Source of the DNA: CAYONP01 sp964405335
GTDB taxonomy: Bacteria; Armatimonadota; UBA10988
Direction of reading: 5' to 3'
Assembly (NCBI GenBank): GCA_964405335.1
Contig: CAYONP010000006.1
Span: forward strand, 1 to 64,000
DNA: 64,000 bases
Made by a program: the position numbers and the translations under genes. Under the pieces are notes generated by a model. The model did no database searches, was not told the origin of the DNA, and saw only the letters and a program-made list of their open reading frames with translations. Shown piece by piece: positions 50,041 through 57,297 of the stretch (its first letter is position 1; every line of letters starts with the position of its first letter).

Positions 50041-52338
50041 TCACCGCCCGCGCAGGCGCTCCAGCAGCGCCGCCGCGCGGGTGGCGAAGTCGGGCGTGGT
50101 GGTCGCCCCGGCGACCTGTTCCAGCGGCTCGACCAGCCGGCCCGCCTCGGCGCTGTCGGCCAGCTTCTCGGCAATCGCCAGCGCCGCCGCGCAGGCCGCC
50201 TCGCGGGTCGCCTCGGCGGCCAAGTGCGGCACCACGCGCTCGAGCGCCGCGTAATCGCCGACGCTGCCCAGCGCGCTGAGGAGCAGCAGCCGCTCCTCGT
50301 CGCGTTCAATTCGCTCGGCCGCGGCATCGCACAGCGCCAGGCGCTGCTCGGTCGCCAGGTCGCTGCCGGCGGCCAGGCGGAGCAGCCCGCGCAGGGCGGC
50401 CAAGCGCTCCTCGGGCGCGGGCGCCTCGCCGGCCAGGCGCAGCAGATCCGGCGCGGCGGCGCCGCTGGGCCAGGCACAGAGTGCCTCGAATGCGGCCGTG
50501 CGAACCTCGCCCGCCGGCCCAGCCACCGCCGCGCGCACCGCCTGCAACGCCGCCTCGCCGCCGATGCCGCCGAGCACTCGGAGCATCGCCGCGCGTCGCG
50601 CCGGCGGCGCGGCCTCCAGCCCGGCGATCAGGCGGTCGGCCGCGGCCGCCGGCTCGGCGCGCGCGCAGACCGCGGCCAGGGCGCTCTCCAACGCCGCCGC
50701 CTGGGCCTCGTCGGCGCAGGCGACCAGGGCGTCGCGCAGCGGTTCGATCTGCTCGGCGCCGCCAAGCTCCTCGAGCGCCTTGGTCGCCGCGACGCGAACG
50801 TCCGCAATCGGGTCGTCCAGCAGGTCGGCCAGCGCCGGAGCAAAGACGGTCTGCCAGCGGCGCTGGATCAGCCTCACCGCCACCTGCCGCTTCTCCGCGT
50901 CGGCGTGGCTGAGCAACTCGCCGGCCACCTCGGCAACCAGGTCGGCGGGCAGCGCACTCAACCCGGCCTGGGCCGCCGAGCGCAGCTCCTCGTCCGGGTC
51001 GTCGAGCAGCGCCGTCAGCGCGTCGGCGGCACCGAACCGCGGTAGCGCGCGCACCGCCGCCAGGCGCACCGGCAGGTCGCCGGCCGCCGCGGCGGCGGTC
51101 AGGGCGGGCAGCGCCGCCGGATCACCACGCCCGGCCAGCGCATCGACCAGCAGCGCCCGCGACTCGGCGGCCAGCTCGGGCAACGCCGCCGCCAGGGCGA
51201 GGGTGATCCCGGTGCCCGGCAGCTCGTGGTGGGCGATGAAGAGCGCCACGCCGCGCCGCTCCGGATCAGTCTCGCGGAGCAGGGCGAGCAGCCGTTCCAG
51301 CCCGTCGGCGCCACGCGCCAGCACCGCGCCGCGCGCCGCCGCGAGCCGCACCGGGCCGGGCGTGGCCGGTGCGTCGAGCCGGTTGTAGAGCGCCGCCGCG
51401 CCGGCGCGGTCGCCGGCCTCGAGCCGCCGCCCGGCACCGCGCAGGGCGCCCTCGAACAGCCCGGCGCCGTGGGGCATTGCGCGATCGAGCGCGGCGAGTA
51501 GCGCTGTCGCCGCCGCCGAATCGCCGATCTGGCCCAGCGCCACGGCCGCGGCGTCGGCGACGGCCGAGTCCTCGTGGGCCAGCAGTTCGGTCAGTCGCGG
51601 TACCGCCGCCGCGTCGCGCCGGGCGGCGATGGAGTTGATCGCGCCGACCAGCAGACTGCCGTGCAACCGCCGCAGCGCCGCGCGGAGAGCGGCATCGGCC
51701 GCCGCGCCGGGGATGGCTTCGAGCGCGAAGCGGGCCATGTGGGCTACGGCCGGGTCGTCGAGCAGGCGCGCCAGTGCCGGCACCGCGGCGGGCGTGCCGT
51801 GGAGGGCCAGCTCACGGCAGGCCTCGCCCTGCTGCTCGACCGTGCCGCCGATCAGGGCGTCGATCAGGCGCTCGATGCTCGTCCGCGGCAGCGGTCCGCC
51901 GACGATTTCGAACAGGAACCGGCGCGCGCGGTCGGCCACGCTGTCGAGATAGGCGCAGTCGTCGGTCTCGGCGGCCAGCGCGTCGGCATAGAGGCCGATG
52001 CGCGTGGTGCCGGTCCGCTCGCTCACCTCCCAGTAGTAGCTGCCGGCGGGCAGCGGCGCGGCGGTGCGTAGCTCGACCATCTCGTTGTCGATCACGCCGG
52101 TGACCACGCGCCGCGCCAGCCGCCGCCCGCGGGCGGGCGAGTCCCACAGCGTGAGGGTCAACCCGCCCTCGTTATCCGACCAGCTCGGCACGCTGACGGC
52201 GAGCGAAACGAACTTGCGCTCGACGGTGAACCGCTGGCCCAGGCGGGTGTAGTCGTTGAGCGGCACGGCGGCGCGCTGTGCCGCGGCGGGCAGGACGACG
52301 ATCAGGGCCAGGGCGGCCGGCAGACAACGGCTTGGCAT
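50041..52338 (-). CDS. Secreted HEAT-repeat protein
   Basis: 765 residues with a Sec signal (ALALIVVLPAAAQRAAVP). Residues 20-140 are a beta domain (LTLTLWDSPARGRRLARRV; YYWEVSERTG) that may bind carbohydrate. From about 165 to the end there are roughly 16-18 HEAT/PBS-lyase-type helix pairs of 30-33 residues, for example PAAVPALARLLDDPAVAHMA and VAAVPRLTELLAHEDSAVAD. Such solenoids act as protein-binding scaffolds. It is the last gene of the run after the oxidoreductase (10-bp gap), so it may organise or regulate the carbohydrate proteins of that run outside the membrane. Confidence 0.85.
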   Translation of the reverse strand: MPSRCLPAALALIVVLPAAAQRAAVPLNDYTRLGQRFTVERKFVSLAVSVPSWSDNEGGLTLTLWDSPARGRRLARRVVTGVIDNEMVELRTAAPLPAGSYYWEVSERTGTTRIGLYADALAAETDDCAYLDSVADRARRFLFEIVGGPLPRTSIERLIDALIGGTVEQQGEACRELALHGTPAAVPALARLLDDPAVAHMARFALEAIPGAAADAALRAALRRLHGSLLVGAINSIAARRDAAAVPRLTELLAHEDSAVADAAAVALGQIGDSAAATALLAALDRAMPHGAGLFEGALRGAGRRLEAGDRAGAAALYNRLDAPATPGPVRLAAARGAVLARGADGLERLLALLRETDPERRGVALFIAHHELPGTGITLALAAALPELAAESRALLVDALAGRGDPAALPALTAAAAAGDLPVRLAAVRALPRFGAADALTALLDDPDEELRSAAQAGLSALPADLVAEVAGELLSHADAEKRQVAVRLIQRRWQTVFAPALADLLDDPIADVRVAATKALEELGGAEQIEPLRDALVACADEAQAAALESALAAVCARAEPAAAADRLIAGLEAAPPARRAAMLRVLGGIGGEAALQAVRAAVAGPAGEVRTAAFEALCAWPSGAAAPDLLRLAGEAPAPEERLAALRGLLRLAAGSDLATEQRLALCDAAAERIERDEERLLLLSALGSVGDYAALERVVPHLAAEATREAACAAALAIAEKLADSAEAGRLVEPLEQVAGATTTPDFATRAAALLERLRGR

Positions 52339-52348
52339 GACATCCTCG

Positions 52349-53881
52349 CTAGATTCGCCACGGCTCGCGCATGGCCCGGGCGCGGAGTCGGTCGGCCTCG
52401 GCGTCGCCGAAGGTCTCCCGCGCCGGGTCCCAGCTCAGGCTGCGGCCGAGTCGATAGGCGATGTGAGCCAGGTGGCCCAGCGAGGCGGCCCGGTGGCCGA
52501 GCTCGCCGTCGGTGTGGGGCCGCCCGCGGGTGCGGATGCACTCCAGCCAGTTGGTATGGTGGTCGTTGCCCCAACCCACCTCGCCGCGCGGCATCTCCAT
52601 CTCGTCGAAGATCGCCGCCGGCTCGCCCTCGACCCGCCCGCTGCCATACATCGAGGTGACCCAGCCCCGCTCGCCGACGAAGAGCCCGCCGAAGTTGCCC
52701 TCGAGCCGCGCGCCGTCGGGTACCGCCTGGTAGAGCCGCTTGACCGCGCCCCAGTCGTCGATCAGGTGGACCAGCGCGCCGGTGGCGTAGCGGAAGGTCA
52801 GCGTGGGAAACTCGCCGTCGACCGGGTGGTGGATCTCGACCGGCCCGGTCTCCTCGACGCCGAGGCCGTACTGCACCACGTCGGCCGAGTGGGAGTGATG
52901 CCAGGTGATCGAGGCGACGCCGAAATCCTCGCAGAAGGCCCACGGCACCACGCCGGGGATCGGATTGCGGTGGAACCGGCTGTTGTACGGCCGCCACGGT
53001 GCCGGGCCGACCCACAGGTCCCAGTCGAGGCCGTCGGGCACCGGCTCGGCCGGCAGCGGGTAGCTGACCGGGATGTAGCCACCCTCGACCTTCGACCAGA
53101 GCGTGAACGCCTGCTTGACCGCCCCCAGCCCGCCGCCGCGGACGAACTCGACCACCCGGCGAATGGTGCTGATCGACCGGTATTGCGTGCCGGTCTGGAA
53201 CACCCGCGCGTAGTCGCGCATCACCTCGGTCAGTCGCCGGCCCTCGGCGATGGTGATCGAGATCGGCTTCTCGCAGTAGACATCCTTGCCCGCCTTGGCC
53301 GCGTCGATCGACTGAAGCGTGTGCCAATGGTCGGGCGTGGCGATGACCACCGCGTCGACATCGTCGCGGACGAGGATGTCGCGGTAGTCGTTGTACGCCT
53401 CGACGCCGGTGTAGGGCGTGCCGCCGTAGCGTTCGGTGTAGGTCGCCACGGACCGCTGCAGGCCATCCTCGCGCCGCTCGCGGTCGACATCGCAGACGGC
53501 CAGCACCTGCAGCTCGGGGCTGCCCAGGCACCAGCCCAGGTGGCCGCGGCCCATCGCGCCCAGGCCGATCACCGCCACGCCGAGCCGCTCGCTCGGCGGC
53601 ACCTGCGCCCGCACGCAGGCGGGCATCACCAGCGACGCGGCGGCAGCGCCCATGATCACCTCCCGGCGGGTCAGAACGGGTGTGCGATCGTTCGCGACCT
53701 CAACATGAGGCTGTCGACTTGCCTGGTGGGGGCAGGTCTCAGACCTGCCCGCCAACGAGTAGATCCGCTCTGGAAGCGTGCTAGTCGGCACTCGGGCGGG
53801 TCTGAGACCCGCCCCTACGGCCCTGTGCTGCACGCCTTCGACGCGCTTGCGGTCTCGGTCGGGCGTATGGGTGGTGTTCAT
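52349..53881 (-). CDS. Gfo/Idh/MocA-family oxidoreductase, Tat leader displaced by an in-frame repeat
   Basis: 510 residues from ATG 53881, which overlaps the stop of the preceding gene as ATGA. The first 21 residues are followed by about 31 residues translated from the 92-bp repeat (GAGLRPAR ... GRSETCP), then by a twin-arginine leader (LTRREVIMGAAAASLVM, residues 70-86). No ATG, GTG or TTG lies in frame between the repeat and the RR pair, so translation must begin before the repeat or at a non-standard codon. The enzyme itself is complete: AVIGLGAMGRGHLG (NAD site), VVIATPDHWH, VYCEKPISITI with the catalytic Lys of EKP, and WHHSHSADVVQYGLG. Family members oxidise sugars or their derivatives with NAD(P). 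Confidence 0.85.
   Translation of the reverse strand: MNTTHTPDRDRKRVEGVQHRAVGAGLRPARVPTSTLPERIYSLAGRSETCPHQASRQPHVEVANDRTPVLTRREVIMGAAAASLVMPACVRAQVPPSERLGVAVIGLGAMGRGHLGWCLGSPELQVLAVCDVDRERREDGLQRSVATYTERYGGTPYTGVEAYNDYRDILVRDDVDAVVIATPDHWHTLQSIDAAKAGKDVYCEKPISITIAEGRRLTEVMRDYARVFQTGTQYRSISTIRRVVEFVRGGGLGAVKQAFTLWSKVEGGYIPVSYPLPAEPVPDGLDWDLWVGPAPWRPYNSRFHRNPIPGVVPWAFCEDFGVASITWHHSHSADVVQYGLGVEETGPVEIHHPVDGEFPTLTFRYATGALVHLIDDWGAVKRLYQAVPDGARLEGNFGGLFVGERGWVTSMYGSGRVEGEPAAIFDEMEMPRGEVGWGNDHHTNWLECIRTRGRPHTDGELGHRAASLGHLAHIAYRLGRSLSWDPARETFGDAEADRLRARAMREPWRI
53728..53820. repeat. 92-bp dispersed double-hairpin repeat, copy 2, inside a coding leader
   Basis: Same as 3677-3768: GGGCAGGTCT/AGACCTGCCC and GGGCGGGTCT/AGACCCGCCC hairpins with CCGCTCTGGAAGCG and GTCGGCACTCGGG between. 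Here it spans 93 bases, a multiple of three, and is read through by the oxidoreductase gene on the minus strand. Confidence 0.88.
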
Positions 53882-55575
53882 GGCGCCGTCCGCAGGCCGA
53901 GGTCGTTGAAGAAGGCGACTGTCTGGGCCACCTCGGGCATCGACTCGAGGAAGTTGTACGAGTACTCGAGCCCATACATCACCGGCTTGATGCCGAGCCG
54001 GTGCATCTCGAGGATCATCTCCTCGACCCGCCCGACGCCGGTGCCCCAGGGCACGTCGTGGCCGTCGGGCGCCAGCGCGTTCAGGTCGTGCATCTGGATG
54101 GTGGTCAGCCGTTGGCCGAGCTTGCGGATGCCCTCGACCGGGTCGATGCCGGCGCGCATCCAGTAGCCGACGTCGGCGCAGGCGCCGATCATCGGGCTGC
54201 ACTCGGCCGCCGTTTCGAGCAACACGTCGGGGCTCCAGTATCGCGGCGAGGCGTCGGGCCCGTGGTTGTGCAGCGCCACCTTGATGCCGTATTCCTGGCA
54301 GAACCGGTCGATGGTCGGCAGCGCCTCGGGCGCCGGCTCGGCCAGGAAGGTCTCGATCCCGAGCTTGCGCCCGAAGTCGAACAGCCGCCGGCAGCCCGCC
54401 TCGTCGCCGGGGATGTCCTGGTAGAAATAGGTCAGCATCCGCACGCCGGCGGCGTCGAGCTTGGCCCGCACCTGCTCCAACTCGTCGTCGGTCAGCGACG
54501 GGTCGAGGTTCTTCGGGATGTCGGCGCTGACTTTCTGGAAGTTGAGCCCGCCCATGTAGGCCAGGCCCAGCTCGGCCACCTTGTCGATCGACTCGAACAG
54601 CGTGAACTGGTGAAACGTGTAGGCCTCGACCCCAAGCCGCCAGCCGAGCCGCTCCTGGGCGAGCATCGCCGGGCTCAGCTTGGCGCTCGGCACCGTCGGC
54701 GCGGGCAGGTCGCCGAGCGCGAACTGCGCCGCGGCGAGGTAGAAGCGCAACATGTCCGGGTCCCAGAAGACCTTCGGGTTGTGCGCGATGGTCGAGTAGA
54801 AGACCCGCCCCTGGCCGTAGTTGCGCACCCAGGCGAGGGCGTAGTCCTCATCCTCGCGGAAACGCTGGACCTGCTCGACGCCCTGCAGCGCGGCCGTCTT
54901 GGCGTTGTCGATGCTGAGCAGCACCCGCACCCGGTTGCGCGAGAACGGCTCGCCGAAGCGGAAGAACTCGTCGGCATACTCGAACTCGGTGCCGAACCCC
55001 GCGACGACCGGGTGGTCAGGCTGCTCGACGCGGATCAGCACGCGCTCGTCGGCGGCCTGGTGGCTGGCCCCGCGGGCGCCCAGCAGGCGGCCGAACTCGG
55101 GCCAGTCGTCGGCCGCGCCCTCGTTCCAGCGGGTGAACCCGACCGACGTGCCGTGCACCCCCATCAGGCCCCCTCCGCCGAGCACGAACTCGAGCAGGTT
55201 GCGGCGCAGCTCCGGCTCCTCGAACAGGTTGCCGACGGTGTTGTTGAGGAAAACCGCGTCGAACGTCTTCAGGCTGTCGGCCGCAAACACCGCCGGATCG
55301 CGGCTGATCACCGTCTCGAACGCCCCGGTGCGGCGGCCCATCAGCGTGAACGCCGTGTTCGCCACCGGGATGGAGCCGTGCCCGCCGTAGACCACGTTGA
55401 GGTCGAAGATCAGCAGCCGCCGCGGCTTGGCCGGCTGGGCCGGCGCGGTCGCCGGCAGCGCCGCCTCGATCCGCTCGGTCTCTTCGGGCCCCGCGCCGGT
55501 GGGCAGCGTGAACGACCGGGCGCCCGGCGCCGTCACCAGCACGGCGATCAGAGCGCCGCCGATCCAACGTCTCAT
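53878..55575 (-). CDS. ThuA domain fused to a xylose-isomerase-like TIM barrel, secreted
   Basis: 565 residues from ATG 55575, giving a signal peptide (IGGALIAVLVTAPGARSF). Residues 45-265 are a ThuA-like (trehalose-utilisation, glutaminase-fold) domain: LLIFDLNVVYGGHGSIPVA, FDAVFLNNTVGN, GGGLMGVHGTSVGF, and YGQGRVFYSTIAHNPKVFWD near its end. Residues 285-560 are an AP-endonuclease-2/sugar-isomerase barrel: GVEAYTFHQFTLFE, MLTYFYQDIPG, VALHNHGPDA, GACADVGYWMRAG and LNALAPDGHDVPWGTG with the His/Glu/Asp metal ligands. These folds usually occur as separate neighbours of Gfo/Idh oxidoreductases in keto-sugar pathways; here they are fused and precede such an oxidoreductase with a 4-bp overlap. 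Confidence 0.85.
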   Translation of the reverse strand: MRRWIGGALIAVLVTAPGARSFTLPTGAGPEETERIEAALPATAPAQPAKPRRLLIFDLNVVYGGHGSIPVANTAFTLMGRRTGAFETVISRDPAVFAADSLKTFDAVFLNNTVGNLFEEPELRRNLLEFVLGGGGLMGVHGTSVGFTRWNEGAADDWPEFGRLLGARGASHQAADERVLIRVEQPDHPVVAGFGTEFEYADEFFRFGEPFSRNRVRVLLSIDNAKTAALQGVEQVQRFREDEDYALAWVRNYGQGRVFYSTIAHNPKVFWDPDMLRFYLAAAQFALGDLPAPTVPSAKLSPAMLAQERLGWRLGVEAYTFHQFTLFESIDKVAELGLAYMGGLNFQKVSADIPKNLDPSLTDDELEQVRAKLDAAGVRMLTYFYQDIPGDEAGCRRLFDFGRKLGIETFLAEPAPEALPTIDRFCQEYGIKVALHNHGPDASPRYWSPDVLLETAAECSPMIGACADVGYWMRAGIDPVEGIRKLGQRLTTIQMHDLNALAPDGHDVPWGTGVGRVEEMILEMHRLGIKPVMYGLEYSYNFLESMPEVAQTVAFFNDLGLRTAP

Positions 55576-55633
55576 CGCGTTCCTCCCTGCCCTGTTGCGC
55601 ACCTTTCGTCGCCCTCGGCGCCGCCCCTGCTGA

Positions 55634-57121
55634 TCATCCACCGTTCTCCTTCAGGTGTGGCCGAGCCGCCTGCTCGAAGTAGGCCAGCATCGCCTCACGA
55701 TGACCGTCGTCGCGCGCCGGCACGTTGTCCGAGCCTGTCTGCGGCGCGGCCTCGTCGCGGTAGACGATCGGCGGTGCCTCGAACGCCAGCCAGCGATAGA
55801 GCGCCTCGCGATGCGCCGCCACGCTGGCCGCCGCGCCCCGACTGCCGGCGCGGTTGTCCAGCTCGTGCGGGTCGGTGTCCAGGTCGTAGAACAGATCGCG
55901 CCGCGGGTCGCGGCAGGCCAACAGCTTGTGGTGGCGACTGCGCACCATGTACCACTGCGCGCGACCGCTCTCGGCAAAGATGAACGGCCGGTCGGCGGTG
56001 CGGTCGGTCAGGTCGAGCCCGCGCATCGTCTCGGGCGGCTCGAGCCCGGCCAGGCGCAGCATCGTCGGCGCCAGATCGATGTTGGCCACCATCTGCGCCG
56101 ACACCTCGCCGGCGCGCTGACCACCTGGATAGCGCACGATCAACGGCACCCGCACGAGCGGGTCGTACATGTGGTTTCCCTTCAAGATCATGTGGTGGAA
56201 GCCCATGAACTCGCCATGATCCGAGGTGTAGATGATCACCGTATTGTCGTACTGACCGCGCCGGCGGAGGGCTTCGATCATGCGGCCGACGTGGTGATCG
56301 GTTTGTGAGATGGTTGCGTAGTAGAAGGCCGTCACGCGCTTCACCTGCGCCTCGGTCAGGTCGCGGTTGGGGAAGTAGCCGGGGTGGTGATCGTGGTCGT
56401 GGTCGGGCGTCGCCTCGAGCCAGCCAGGCAGCAGCTCGATGTCGTCCGGCGCGTACATCGTGTCCCATGGCTGCGGCGGGTCGAACGGGTGGTGCGGTTT
56501 GATGAACGCGACGGTCAACTGGTGCCCGCCGCCGTCCCAGGTCTCGAGTTCTTCGAGCGCCCGTTCGGCGGTCCAGGTGGTCGAGTGCCACTCCTCGGGC
56601 AGATCACTGGTCAGCGCGCCGCAGGTCTGCCAGTACTCGTCGGCCGCGCGGCGTCGGAACTCCCGCCGCTGGTCGATCAGGTCGAGCGCGTCGACCAGGC
56701 CGTGGTCACGCAGCGCGCGGTGGTAGTCGTCATCGAGCCGCCCGTCGCCGTCCTGCTCGGACAGGGTCAGCGACTGGTACCCGACATCCAGATAAGTCGG
56801 TGTGAAGTGGTGCTTGCCCACCGCGGCGGTGCGGTATCCGGCGGCGGCCAGGGCGCGCGGGAAGGTGGCGATGCCGGGCGCCAGGGTGCAGTGGTTGCTG
56901 CCCCCGCCGTGCTGCCGCACGTGCAGGCCGCTGAGCAGCGAGTAGCGGCTCGGCGTGCAGACCGGATAGACGCAGTAACTCTCGTCATAGCGCACCGCAT
57001 CGGCGGCCAGGGCGTCGAGGTGCGGGGTGCGGATCTGACGGTTGCCATAGCAGCCGAGGCAGTCCCAGCGGTGCTGGTCGGCGAGGATGAGCAGGATGTT
57101 CGGTCGGTCGGCCGCGGCCAT
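55634..57121 (-). CDS. Sulfatase (formylglycine-dependent, type I)
   Basis: 495 residues. NILLILADQHRWDCLGCYGN at the N-terminus supplies the first metal Asp, and the formylglycine motif is C55-T-P-S-R59 (VCTPSRYSLLSGLHVRQHG). VAFIKPHHPFDPP, YTSDHGEFMGFHHMILKGN (second metal pair and Lys) and PHELDNRAGS complete the fold. No signal peptide, so it may act in the cytoplasm on imported sulfated sugars. No maturation enzyme (anSME or FGE) is in the window. It begins a run with the ThuA-isomerase fusion (58-bp gap), the oxidoreductase and the HEAT-repeat protein, suggesting use of a sulfated polysaccharide. Confidence 0.93.
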   Translation of the reverse strand: MAAADRPNILLILADQHRWDCLGCYGNRQIRTPHLDALAADAVRYDESYCVYPVCTPSRYSLLSGLHVRQHGGGSNHCTLAPGIATFPRALAAAGYRTAAVGKHHFTPTYLDVGYQSLTLSEQDGDGRLDDDYHRALRDHGLVDALDLIDQRREFRRRAADEYWQTCGALTSDLPEEWHSTTWTAERALEELETWDGGGHQLTVAFIKPHHPFDPPQPWDTMYAPDDIELLPGWLEATPDHDHDHHPGYFPNRDLTEAQVKRVTAFYYATISQTDHHVGRMIEALRRRGQYDNTVIIYTSDHGEFMGFHHMILKGNHMYDPLVRVPLIVRYPGGQRAGEVSAQMVANIDLAPTMLRLAGLEPPETMRGLDLTDRTADRPFIFAESGRAQWYMVRSRHHKLLACRDPRRDLFYDLDTDPHELDNRAGSRGAAASVAAHREALYRWLAFEAPPIVYRDEAAPQTGSDNVPARDDGHREAMLAYFEQAARPHLKENGG

Positions 57122-57150
57122 GGCACGTCCTTCCGGGTGGCGGCACCGAC

Positions 57151-57179
57151 TCGGTACGCCGAATCGCCGGCGGCGTCAA
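57151..57179 (-). promoter_or_regulatory. Probable promoter of the sulfatase run
   Basis: On the minus strand: -35 TTGACG (57174-57179), 17-bp spacer, weak -10 TACCGA (57151-57156), 30 bp before the sulfatase start. The long inverted repeat lies 11 bp upstream. Confidence 0.5.
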
Positions 57180-57190
57180 GCAGCGCCCAA

Positions 57191-57238
57191 GAAAAAGGGA
57201 CGGACCCAATTCTCAGAAATTGGGTCCGTCCCTTTTTC
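57191..57238. repeat. Perfect 21-bp inverted repeat
   Basis: GAAAAAGGGACGGACCCAATT and its exact complement flank the 6-base loop CTCAGA. On either strand it ends in a T-run (CCCTTTTTC), so it would work as an intrinsic terminator, yet it sits between two divergent genes where nothing needs terminating. It is AT-richer than its surroundings. It resembles a short mobile palindrome more than a native regulator. Confidence 0.85.
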
Positions 57239-57250
57239 GTCACGGCGTGT

Positions 57251-57279
57251 TTGAGCCGCCGGCGGCTTGCTGTTACGCT
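57251..57279 (+). promoter_or_regulatory. Possible promoter of the LamG/beta-helix gene
   Basis: -35 TTGAGC (57251-57256), 17-bp spacer, -10 TACGCT (57274-57279), 18 bp before ATG 57298. Confidence 0.4.
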
Positions 57280-57297
57280 GGATGGTGCGAGTTGCCG

